Source: Cyclobacteriaceae bacterium
GTDB lineage: Bacteria; Bacteroidota; Bacteroidia; Cytophagales; Cyclobacteriaceae
Assembly: GCA_028279155.1 (NCBI GenBank)
Contig: JANQST010000453.1
Location: 1-14,782, forward strand
Reading direction: 5' to 3'
DNA length: 14,782 bases
This document shows positions 1-7,135 of the stretch, in pieces. Both the position numbers and the translations under genes were made by a program. A model generated the notes under the pieces. It was not told where the DNA came from and ran no database searches. It worked only from the letters and a program-made list of their open reading frames with translations. Numbering within the stretch: the first letter of the stretch is position 1; every line of letters starts with the position of its first letter.

Positions 1-658
1 TATGCCCACAAATGACATAATCAAAATTGCTCTCAATGGCAATCCTCGCAGCGGTTTCCTCAAAATTGCTAATAAATTTCACTGCACTTTTAACACTATT
101 CTTAACTCGTTTTGATAATGAGATCTTTTCCCTACCAATCTTTTCCAGAGACCAGTTCACAAACCGGTTGATAAGAATAAGCGTATCATACCCAACTGCT
201 CCAAGCTTGGCTAACCATTTCGAATTTTGCATCACTACATCGAATACGTCCCCGTGAAAAAACCATGCTTTTCTTCCATCGAGGTTCAAAACCAGCTTAT
301 TTCTTATTCGAAATGTCCCCAGCTCAAAGCCAACAAATTTTCTCAACATTTCATCATGGTTCCCGGTGATGTAATCAACAGGAACTCCGTCGGTAATCCA
401 TTTCATGATCTTCTTCACCACTTTCATGTGGGATGTAGGCCAATAGCTTTTTCGAAATTGCCAGATGTCGATAATATCTCCATTTAAGATTACCCTTCTG
501 GGATTAATTGCCTTTAAATATTGGAGGAGTTCTTTTGCATGACATCCGTAGGTTCCCAGGTGAATATCAGAGAGAACTAGAAGATCAACCTTTCTTGATT
601 CAGGATCTGACTTCTTTTTCCCTGATTGCCTGTAGGATATATTTAGTGGGCCTTCCAA
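1..658 (-). CDS. Metallophosphoesterase, UDP-2,3-diacylglucosamine diphosphatase (LpxH/YbbF-like) family, C-terminus cut by window edge
   Basis: The 219 visible residues carry the calcineurin-like metallophosphoesterase motifs in order: DIHLG (D31, H33), NGDIID (residues 59-64), GNHDE (99-103), FHGD (134-137) and CGH (217-219) at the very edge of the window. Bacteroidota members of this group are usually annotated as UDP-2,3-diacylglucosamine diphosphatase, which makes lipid X in lipid A synthesis. The exact substrate is inferred, and GNHD rather than the GNRD of E. coli LpxH leaves room for another phosphoester substrate. The frame is open back to a TAG at 677-679 and contains no ATG before residue 78, inside the conserved domain, so the only sensible start is TTG at 656-658. 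That start gives a Lys/Ser-rich leader of about 23 residues before the first beta strand (VDLLVLSDIHLG). The gene diverges from rplS. The missing part should hold the last metal-binding His and the C-terminal cap. Confidence 0.85.
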   Translation of the reverse strand, partial: MEGPLNISYRQSGKKKSDPESRKVDLLVLSDIHLGTYGCHAKELLQYLKAINPRRVILNGDIIDIWQFRKSYWPTSHMKVVKKIMKWITDGVPVDYITGNHDEMLRKFVGFELGTFRIRNKLVLNLDGRKAWFFHGDVFDVVMQNSKWLAKLGAVGYDTLILINRFVNWSLEKIGREKISLSKRVKNSVKSAVKFISNFEETAARIAIESNFDYVICGH

Positions 659-843
659 CTTATTGTAAAAGTCTCCCTATCGATTTAATCCAATATGAAA
701 ACCAGATTAATTAATTGACATTAATCCTGCCAAATGTTACGTCTAGATTTAACTTGCGCCAAGTGTACAAATGATGAGATCACTTGAATGCAGGCACTCA
801 AAGAATCTTTGCAATAATCTTCTTTTTTAGACGACCATTTTTC
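659..843. other. Divergent intergenic region between phosphoesterase gene and rplS
   Basis: No gene is visible here. The stretch contains small inverted repeats: ACTTG-cgc-CAAGT at 752-764, a second partner CACTTG at 781-786, and CAAAG-aat-CTTTG at 799-811. The arms are only 5 to 6 bases, so I treat them as weak. I found no convincing leftward promoter for the phosphoesterase gene. Confidence 0.4.
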
Positions 844-851
844 TATATTTG
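844..851 (+). promoter_or_regulatory. Bacteroidota -7 promoter box for rplS
   Basis: TATATTTG is a perfect match to the Bacteroidota -7 consensus TAnnTTTG and lies 36 bases before the rplS ATG, predicting a leader of about 30 bases. No good TTTG element is found 19 bases upstream, where the sequence is T-rich. Seen: the octamer. Inferred: promoter activity. Confidence 0.6.
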
Positions 852-887
852 CACTCCTTTTTGAAAATACTCTTTTAGAGAAGACAA

Positions 888-1250
888 ATGAGCGCAGAAT
901 TATTCGATATAGTAGCAGATGAATACAAGGAAGTTAGAGCAAAACATCCTTCATTTGGTCCTGGAGACACTATCAATGTTCACTACAAGATTAAGGAGGG
1001 GAACAAGGAGCGTATTCAGCAATTTCAGGGAACCGTGATGCAGATCAGAAACAAGAATACGAATGGGGAAACATTCACCGTTCGAAAAGTTTCTGGTGAT
1101 ATTGCTGTTGAAAGAATTTTCCCAATCCTTACCCCCAATGTTGACAAAATTGAAGTTCTGAGAAAAGGTAAAGTTCGAAGAGCCAAATTGTTCTACTTAA
1201 GAGGTAGGAAAGGCAAGTCGGCCAGGATCAAAGAAAAAATTCAAAAATAA
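888..1250 (+). CDS. rplS: 50S ribosomal protein L19
   Basis: The 120-residue product is full length for L19, a large-subunit protein located at the interface with the small subunit. Recognisable family segments are FGPGDTINVHYKIKEG (residues 23-38), QQFQGTVMQIRN (44-55), the TFTVRKVSGDIAVERIFP stretch (62-79) and the basic tail VRRAKLFYLRGRKGKSARIKE. The start ATG at 888 gives the usual N terminus beginning about ten residues before the first conserved helix. The gene stands alone as a transcription unit, with a TAnnTTTG box 36 bases upstream and a strong intrinsic terminator a few bases after the stop. It is not in the rpsP-rimM-trmD-rplS cluster known from Proteobacteria and Firmicutes, at least on the visible side. 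Confidence 0.98.
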   Translation: MSAELFDIVADEYKEVRAKHPSFGPGDTINVHYKIKEGNKERIQQFQGTVMQIRNKNTNGETFTVRKVSGDIAVERIFPILTPNVDKIEVLRKGKVRRAKLFYLRGRKGKSARIKEKIQK

Positions 1251-1254
1251 TCGC

Positions 1255-1284
1255 AATCCCGACCTAGTGTCGGGATTTTTGTTT
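1255..1284 (+). terminator. Intrinsic terminator after rplS
   Basis: A perfect 9-base-pair stem (AATCCCGAC / GTCGGGATT) with a 5-base loop (CTAGT) is followed by TTTGTTT. It begins 5 bases after the rplS stop codon. The T tract merges into the -33 position of the proposed dapF promoter. Confidence 0.9.
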
Positions 1285-1312
1285 CAAGACATTTGAGCTA
1301 AAACTATCTTTG
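1282..1312 (+). promoter_or_regulatory. Bacteroidota promoter for dapF, giving a near-leaderless message
   Basis: TATCTTTG at 1305-1312 matches TAnnTTTG exactly. It is preceded, after exactly 19 bases, by TTTC at 1282-1285, one base off the -33 TTTG element. Transcription would start about 4 to 6 bases after the box, at or next to the GTG start codon at 1317, so the mRNA should be leaderless or nearly so. The promoter call follows from known Bacteroidota consensus; the start site is inferred. Confidence 0.6.
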
Positions 1313-1316
1313 ACTA

Positions 1317-2087
1317 GTGGTATTCCAGTTCTCAAAATATCAAGGCACAGGAAATGATTTCATCCTTATCGACAATAGGGAAAAGAACTTTCCAAAGAAG
1401 CATGAAGTAATCATACAGCTTTGCGATAGAAAATTCGGCATTGGAGCTGATGGATTGATTCTGATCGAAAATCATCCGGAATTGGATTACAAAATGATCT
1501 ATTTCAATTCAGATGGAAGTCAAAGCCTTTGCGGAAATGGCTCTCGGTGCGGATTTGCATTTGCCAAAAGTCTAAACATGGTAGACAATGAGGCTCGCTT
1601 TGAAACAACGGACGGCATTCATGATGTCAAGGAGCAAGATGGAGTTATTCATTTCGGATTTTCCTCTATTGAAGACAACATAAGAGAAGAAAGTGGAGAC
1701 AAGTATTTGAATACTGGATCACCACATCATGTCCGTTTTGTAGACGATGTGAATGAGGTTGATGTCTATAATGAGGGGAAAAAGATTAGAAATTTGTCAG
1801 TCTATTCCAGTCAAAATGGCACGAATGTCAACTTCGCACAACTTTTGCCAGAAGGCATTAAAATAAGAACATATGAACGAGGTGTAGAAGATGAAACACT
1901 TAGCTGTGGGACCGGCGCAACAGCAGTCGCTCTTATTGCTAGTCAAAATGGTTTGAAAAGTCCGATTACACTCGAAACCCAAGGCGGGACTCTTTTGGTT
2001 TCATTTGAGCAAAATGACGGATTTTTTGAAAACATTTGGTTAGCAGGTCCAGCCGAAAAAGTATTCGAAGGAACTGTGAAGATCTAG
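1317..2087 (+). CDS. dapF: Diaminopimelate epimerase
   Basis: DapF interconverts LL- and meso-diaminopimelate in the cytoplasm, supplying peptidoglycan crosslinks and lysine. The 256-residue product has both catalytic cysteines in their usual settings: C72 in SLCGNGSRC and C197 in ETLSCGTGATA. It also has the N-terminal KYQGTGNDF substrate-binding stretch (residues 7-15) and RTYERGVEDE (184-193). The length is normal. The start is GTG at 1317: an in-frame TGA lies at 1311-1313, so no earlier start exists, and the next residues already belong to the conserved N terminus. There is no room for a ribosome binding site because the promoter box ends 4 bases before the start codon. secA follows after 50 bases in the same direction and may be cotranscribed; I see no terminator between them. 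Confidence 0.97.
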   Translation: MVFQFSKYQGTGNDFILIDNREKNFPKKHEVIIQLCDRKFGIGADGLILIENHPELDYKMIYFNSDGSQSLCGNGSRCGFAFAKSLNMVDNEARFETTDGIHDVKEQDGVIHFGFSSIEDNIREESGDKYLNTGSPHHVRFVDDVNEVDVYNEGKKIRNLSVYSSQNGTNVNFAQLLPEGIKIRTYERGVEDETLSCGTGATAVALIASQNGLKSPITLETQGGTLLVSFEQNDGFFENIWLAGPAEKVFEGTVKI

Positions 2088-2137
2088 CCGCTCTTTATAT
2101 GATTACGTTATAACTTTAAAAGCTTAAATCTTTTCTA

Positions 2138-5100
2138 ATGCTAAACTCGATATCGAAGGGTGTTGCCAAAATATTCGGCACAAAAACTGAAAAAGACCTT
2201 AAAGAATTAACACCCTATGTATCCCTAATAAATGCTGAGTTTGAAAAACTTACTAATATTTCCGACGATGATTTACGCGGAAAAACGACGGAGCTAAAAA
2301 ACATCATCAAGGAGAATCTCAAATCAATTGATGATCAAATTGCAGCACTTCACAAAAAAGTTGAAGAAGAAAAAGACCTGGACGTTGATGCAAAGGAGTC
2401 GATCTTCTCTGAAATCGATAAGCTGGAAGAGCAACGCGATGAAGAATTGGAAAAGGTTCTTCTTAACATCTTGCCACAAGGTTTTGCAGTAGTAAAAGAA
2501 ACAGCCAGACGGTTTGCTGAAAATGAAAAACTAGTTGTACAAGCAACTCTTTACGACAAGGAACTTGCGGCGAAAAAATCAAACGTAGAAATAAACGGAG
2601 ACACAGCAACCTGGAAGAATAAATGGATTGCAGCTGGAAACGAAGTTGCATGGAACATGGTCCATTATGATGTTCAGCTAATTGGCGGAGTGGTTCTGCA
2701 CCAAGGCAAGATCGCAGAGATGGCAACCGGAGAAGGAAAGACACTCGTTGCAACACTTCCTGCCTATCTAAATGCCTTGGCCGAACGTGGAGTGCATATA
2801 GTTACCGTCAATGACTACCTGGCAAAAAGAGACGCGGAATGGAATGCTCCCTTATTCGAGTTCCATGGATTACGAATTGATTGCATCGACAACCATCAAC
2901 CCAACTCGGCAGAAAGAAGGAATGCCTACATGGCAGATATCACATACGGAACCAATAACGAATTCGGCTTTGATTACCTGCGTGACAACATGTCCAGAAG
3001 CCCGGAAGAGTTGGTGCAGAAGAAACACCATTACGCCATGGTGGATGAGGTCGATTCTGTGTTGATTGATGATGCCAGGACACCACTTATTATTTCGGGA
3101 CCCATCCCAAAAGGAGATGAGCATGAATTTTACGATCTCAAGCCTCGTATTCAGCGGCTTGTCGATGCCCAAAGAAAATTAATTGGCGAGTATCTGAATG
3201 ATGCAAAAAAGCAGGCCAAAGATGGAAATGAAGCAGACGCTGGTCTTTCTCTTTTCAGAACCTTCAGAGGTCTACCAAAATATAAACCTCTCATCAAATA
3301 CCTGAGTGAGACAGGGATTAAGCAAGCACTACAAAAAACAGAAAATATCTACCTGGCAGATAATCAGAAACGGATGCCAGAAGCAGACGAGCCTCTCTAC
3401 TTCACGATCGATGAAAAAATCAATAGCATTGACCTGACAGAAAAAGGGCTCGATCTCATAACAGGAGAAGGTGAAGATCCAAGTTTCTTCATCCTTCCGG
3501 ACATTGGAGAAGAGATTGCCAAACTAGAAAAGGATGAGTCGATATCCGAAAGTGACAAGCTTCAAAAGAAAGAGGAGATAATACGGGATTACAACCTGAA
3601 AGGTCAGCGTATCCACTCTGTCAATCAATTACTAAAAGCATACTGCATGTATGAAAAAGATACAGAGTATGTGCTCATGGATGACAAGGTAAAAATTGTG
3701 GACGAGCAGACAGGTCGAATCATGGAGGGGAGAAGGTATTCGGATGGGCTTCATCAGGCAATTGAGGCCAAAGAAAATGTGAAGGTGGAGGATGCCACTC
3801 AGACGTACGCAACTATTACCCTCCAGAATTATTTCCGGATGTATCACAAGCTTGCGGGGATGACAGGTACTGCTGAAACTGAAGCGGGCGAATTCTGGGA
3901 CATCTATAAACTTGATGTAGTAGTGATCCCTACCAACAGGCCAATCCAGCGGAAAGATGAGCATGATAAGGTTTACAAAACCATGCGTGAAAAATTCAAT
4001 GCCGTTGCTGATGAAGTGGTGGAGCTAACACGTCAGGGTAGGCCGGTCTTGGTGGGTACTACTTCCGTTGAAATTTCCGAATTACTCAGCAGAATGCTGA
4101 AGATCAAAAACATCAACCACCAGGTTTTGAATGCAAAACAGCATGCCAAGGAAGCGGATGTTGTGGCAGAAGCAGGTAAGCCTGGCACTGTTACCATTGC
4201 TACTAACATGGCTGGTCGTGGTACCGATATTAAGCTTTCAGAAGAAGTTATTAACGCTGGAGGCTTAGCAATAGTCGGTACTGAAAGACATGAATCCAGG
4301 CGAGTCGACAGGCAGTTAAGAGGTCGTTCAGGAAGGCAGGGAGATCCGGGATCATCACAATTCTATGTGTCACTCGAAGATAACCTGATGCGATTGTTCA
4401 TGTCAGATAGAGTAGCCAAAATTATGGATAGGCTTGGGCTGCAGGAAGGAGAAGTGATCCAGCATTCAATGATCACTAAGTCCATTGAGCGAGCACAAAG
4501 AAAAGTGGAAGAAAACAACTTTGCAGTTAGAAAAAACCTTCTCGAATATGATGATGTGATGAATAGCCAACGAGAGGTTATTTATAAGCGGAGGAAAAAT
4601 GCACTTTACGGCGACAGGCTTGAGCTGGATATTTTAACTATGCTCTTCGAAACCTGCGACGACCTTATCCTTAATGCCAAAGGTTCAAACGATCTTGATA
4701 GTTTGAAATTGAATGCGATTTCGGTTTTAGGCCTTGACTTTCAAATATCACAGGAAGAATTTGAGAAAACAGATGAGAACGTTCTTTCTCAGAAGCTCTA
4801 TGATGCTGCTCTTGAGAACTACAAGACCAAAAACAATACAATCAAAGAAAAAGCTCTTCCTATCCTGAAACAAATTCATCAGACAAGAGGAGCTACGTTG
4901 GAAAACATATTGGTGCCATTTACAGATGGAAAGAAACAAATAGGCACTGCTGTTAACCTTGAAAAGGCTGTCGAAACCGAAGGTGATGAGGTTATCCTTG
5001 AAATGGAAAAGATGATTGCCCTGGCCACCATTGACCTACTTTGGAAAGAGCATCTTAGGGACATGGACGATCTGAGGCAGTCCGTACGAAATGCAGCCTA

Positions 5101-5488
5101 TGAACAAAAAGATCCACTATTGATCTACAAGTTCGAAGGATTTGAAATGTTCAAGGGGTTCATTGGAAAAGTTAATGAAGAAACAATATCCTTCTTAATG
5201 AAGGCTGAAATTCCTGTTAACGAAGCAGATGATGTTCAAGCTGCTCAGCAACAGCGAACAGCACGTAACTACAATGAACAAAAAGAAGAAAGTCGTTCAG
5301 CTTTGGCAGGAGGACCACAAGGCAATCGACCACCTGCTCAGAAAGCCCAGCCAGTGCAAACTCAAAAAATTGCAAGTAGGAATCAGCGTGTGAATGTTCA
5401 ATATGCTGATGGATCTGTGAAGAAAGATGTTAAATTCAAAACCGTAGAAGACGACATTAAAAACAACAGATGCGTTATTGTGGAATAA
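2138..5488 (+). CDS. secA: Preprotein translocase ATPase SecA (long Bacteroidota form)
   Basis: SecA drives unfolded preproteins through SecYEG using ATP. Visible motifs are Walker A MATGEGKT (residues 195-202), the DEVD box (303-306), GRIMEGRRYSDGLHQA in the preprotein-binding region (about 525-540), MTGTAETEAGEF (about 575), GTTSVEISE (about 640), ATNMAGRGTDIKL (688-700) and the arginine-finger stretch RQLRGRSGRQGDPG (725-738). At 1116 residues it is about 200 longer than E. coli SecA. Extra material lies in a charged N-terminal insertion (about residues 65-105, likely coiled coil) and in the preprotein crosslinking region (about 325-415 and 450-495). This is known for Bacteroidota SecA. 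The C-terminal tail is a low-complexity Gln/Arg-rich linker ending in VEDDIKNNRCVIVE, without the CxCxSGx8C(H/C) zinc-binding motif. The start ATG at 2138 gives the family N terminus. Confidence 0.98.
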   Translation: MLNSISKGVAKIFGTKTEKDLKELTPYVSLINAEFEKLTNISDDDLRGKTTELKNIIKENLKSIDDQIAALHKKVEEEKDLDVDAKESIFSEIDKLEEQRDEELEKVLLNILPQGFAVVKETARRFAENEKLVVQATLYDKELAAKKSNVEINGDTATWKNKWIAAGNEVAWNMVHYDVQLIGGVVLHQGKIAEMATGEGKTLVATLPAYLNALAERGVHIVTVNDYLAKRDAEWNAPLFEFHGLRIDCIDNHQPNSAERRNAYMADITYGTNNEFGFDYLRDNMSRSPEELVQKKHHYAMVDEVDSVLIDDARTPLIISGPIPKGDEHEFYDLKPRIQRLVDAQRKLIGEYLNDAKKQAKDGNEADAGLSLFRTFRGLPKYKPLIKYLSETGIKQALQKTENIYLADNQKRMPEADEPLYFTIDEKINSIDLTEKGLDLITGEGEDPSFFILPDIGEEIAKLEKDESISESDKLQKKEEIIRDYNLKGQRIHSVNQLLKAYCMYEKDTEYVLMDDKVKIVDEQTGRIMEGRRYSDGLHQAIEAKENVKVEDATQTYATITLQNYFRMYHKLAGMTGTAETEAGEFWDIYKLDVVVIPTNRPIQRKDEHDKVYKTMREKFNAVADEVVELTRQGRPVLVGTTSVEISELLSRMLKIKNINHQVLNAKQHAKEADVVAEAGKPGTVTIATNMAGRGTDIKLSEEVINAGGLAIVGTERHESRRVDRQLRGRSGRQGDPGSSQFYVSLEDNLMRLFMSDRVAKIMDRLGLQEGEVIQHSMITKSIERAQRKVEENNFAVRKNLLEYDDVMNSQREVIYKRRKNALYGDRLELDILTMLFETCDDLILNAKGSNDLDSLKLNAISVLGLDFQISQEEFEKTDENVLSQKLYDAALENYKTKNNTIKEKALPILKQIHQTRGATLENILVPFTDGKKQIGTAVNLEKAVETEGDEVILEMEKMIALATIDLLWKEHLRDMDDLRQSVRNAAYEQKDPLLIYKFEGFEMFKGFIGKVNEETISFLMKAEIPVNEADDVQAAQQQRTARNYNEQKEESRSALAGGPQGNRPPAQKAQPVQTQKIASRNQRVNVQYADGSVKKDVKFKTVEDDIKNNRCVIVE

Positions 5489-5952
5489 TCATAGCATTTC
5501 TGGTAGCCTGTAAGGCTGCCCCTCCTACCGCGACTCTTCCTACGTATGAGGAAGACCTAAGTGTTCATCGACCTGAGATGGACACAACAACTGTGAATGC
5601 AGAAGTCGCAAAAACCGAGGAGTTTGTACCGCTAACTGGCCATATTAAAGCCGAACTCGACAGCATTGTGAGAGTGAGTGTCGCACAAAACAAAGAAGAA
5701 AAGCTCGTTGATGGATTTGTGATCCAGGTCTACAACGGGAACAGCAGGGATCGGGCTAACGAAGTATGGCGCCAAATGGACCGAAATTTTTCTGAGTTGT
5801 CACCTAAGATTTCTTATCATCAACCCAATTTTCGTGTTAAGGCAGGAAGATTTACGGATCGGTTAAAAGCGCATAGAATTTTCCAAAGAGTAAAAGAAGA
5901 GTTTCCAAAATCATTGCTCGTTCCGGAAAGACTTTCCATGACGTATGAATGA
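5470..5952 (+). CDS. SPOR-domain lipoprotein overlapping the secA 3' end
   Basis: A 160-residue protein with a very short lipoprotein signal: hydrophobic residues 4-13 and a lipobox LVAC with the modified Cys at 14. A polar, Thr/Pro-rich linker follows to about residue 75. Residues 81-155 resemble a SPOR domain: an initial strand GFVIQVYNG, a helix with RANEVWRQM, and a second strand-helix unit FRVKAGRFTDRLKAHRIFQRV ending in the final strand SLLV. SPOR domains bind peptidoglycan lacking stem peptides, so a periplasmic, membrane-anchored, wall-associated role is inferred. The ATG lies 19 bases inside secA in another frame, and the stop overlaps the next gene by 8 bases, so translation is probably coupled along secA, this gene and the amidohydrolase gene. 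A second Cys at position 4 sits inside the signal. Assignment rests on pattern only; the SPOR match is moderately sure. Confidence 0.8.
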   Translation: MRYCGIIIAFLVACKAAPPTATLPTYEEDLSVHRPEMDTTTVNAEVAKTEEFVPLTGHIKAELDSIVRVSVAQNKEEKLVDGFVIQVYNGNSRDRANEVWRQMDRNFSELSPKISYHQPNFRVKAGRFTDRLKAHRIFQRVKEEFPKSLLVPERLSMTYE

Positions 5953-7135
5953 GCTCATTCAAAAAATCAAGTCGCTTTCAGAGGATTATTTCGAAGAAAT
6001 CAGGGAGATTCGAAGACACATACACGCAAACCCTGAGCTCTCGTTTGAAGAACATAATACTGCAGCCTACATTGAGCAAAAGTTAACTGAATTCGGGATT
6101 CAAGGGATTGAGAGAATAGCCAACACTGGGATCACCTTTTGTTTGGATGGAAATGGAAATGGTAAAACCATTGCGCTACGTGCAGATATTGATGCCTTGC
6201 CGATAACCGAAAATAATGATAAACCTTACAGATCTCAAAATGAAGGGGTGATGCATGCATGTGGTCATGATGTCCACACGGCAAGTTTATTAGGAGTCAC
6301 AAAAATCTTAAACGAACTCAAAGACAGCTGGCAAGGTACGATTAAGTTTATTTTCCAGCCAGCGGAAGAGAAATCTCCTGGGGGAGCATCGATTCTCATC
6401 AAGGAAGGCATTTTGAAGAATCCTAAACCTGAAAAAATCCTGGGCCAACATGTCATGCCACTCATTGATGCCGGCAAGGTAGGATTTAGAAAAGGAAAAT
6501 ACATGGCCAGCGCAGATGAGGTTTACCTCACCGTGAAAGGGAAAGGCGGTCATGCCGCAATGCCTGAAAACTTTATAGACCCTATCGCAATCACCAGTCA
6601 AATCATCGTCGCGCTGCAACAAATTGTCAGTCGATTCGCGAATCCTAAGATGCCCACGGTACTCTCTTTTGGTAAGATAGAAGGAGGTACTGTAACTAAC
6701 ATCATTCCCGATAAGGTGAAGGTCGAGGGAACATTTCGGACGTTTAATGAAGAATGGAGGAAAGAAGCCTTACACAAAATTCAAAGCATAGCTACCAATA
6801 TTGCTGAATCAATGGGGGCCTCGTGTGAGGTGAAGTTTGCGCCGGGTTATCCATTTCTCATTAACCACGAGGACTATACCGAACGGAATATCAATGCAGC
6901 GAAGGAATACTTAGGTGCTGAAAATGTCGAAGAACTTGACCTTTGGATGGCCGCCGAAGACTTTGCTTCTTACAGTCATCATGTAGATGCTTGTTTCTAC
7001 AGACTTGGCACCAGGAATGAAGAAAAAGGCATTACCTCCGGAGTTCATACGCCAACGTTTGACATTGATGAAAACGCTCTTAAGACAGGTATGGGATTGA
7101 TGGCTTACTTAGCCATTAACGAACTCAATAATTAG
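5945..7135 (+). CDS. M20D-family amidohydrolase (N-acyl-L-amino-acid amidohydrolase type)
   Basis: A 396-residue zinc (or manganese) peptidase-family amidohydrolase, a group that cleaves N-acyl or amide bonds of amino acid conjugates. Metal-ligand candidates are C106 and H108 in HACGHDVHT, E142 with the catalytic E141 in QPAEE, H169 in GQHV and H368 in SGVHTP. The dimerisation-domain signature GGTVTNIIP is at 247-255 and GKGGHAAMPE at 199-208. The N terminus RRHIHANPELSFEE is typical of the hippurate hydrolase / IAA-amino acid hydrolase branch. No signal peptide is seen, so it should be cytoplasmic. Its ATG lies within the end of the preceding lipoprotein gene (8-base overlap), suggesting coupled translation. 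Its TAG stop shares three bases with the stop of the convergent porin gene. The physiological substrate cannot be told from sequence. Confidence 0.95.
   Translation: MNELIQKIKSLSEDYFEEIREIRRHIHANPELSFEEHNTAAYIEQKLTEFGIQGIERIANTGITFCLDGNGNGKTIALRADIDALPITENNDKPYRSQNEGVMHACGHDVHTASLLGVTKILNELKDSWQGTIKFIFQPAEEKSPGGASILIKEGILKNPKPEKILGQHVMPLIDAGKVGFRKGKYMASADEVYLTVKGKGGHAAMPENFIDPIAITSQIIVALQQIVSRFANPKMPTVLSFGKIEGGTVTNIIPDKVKVEGTFRTFNEEWRKEALHKIQSIATNIAESMGASCEVKFAPGYPFLINHEDYTERNINAAKEYLGAENVEELDLWMAAEDFASYSHHVDACFYRLGTRNEEKGITSGVHTPTFDIDENALKTGMGLMAYLAINELNN

Noticed and set aside
27..714. Three plus-strand reading frames (27-257, 227-487, 508-714)
   Set aside because: They lie opposite the phosphoesterase gene, whose minus-strand frame carries all catalytic motifs without a break over 219 codons.
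2088..2137. Separate secA promoter (TAACTTTA at 2111-2118)
   Set aside because: One mismatch in the key TTTG part and no -33 element; cotranscription with dapF is equally likely.
2463..2756. 97-codon minus-strand frame inside secA
   Set aside because: Leu/Arg-rich shadow of a conserved SecA stretch including Walker A; no family resemblance or start signal.
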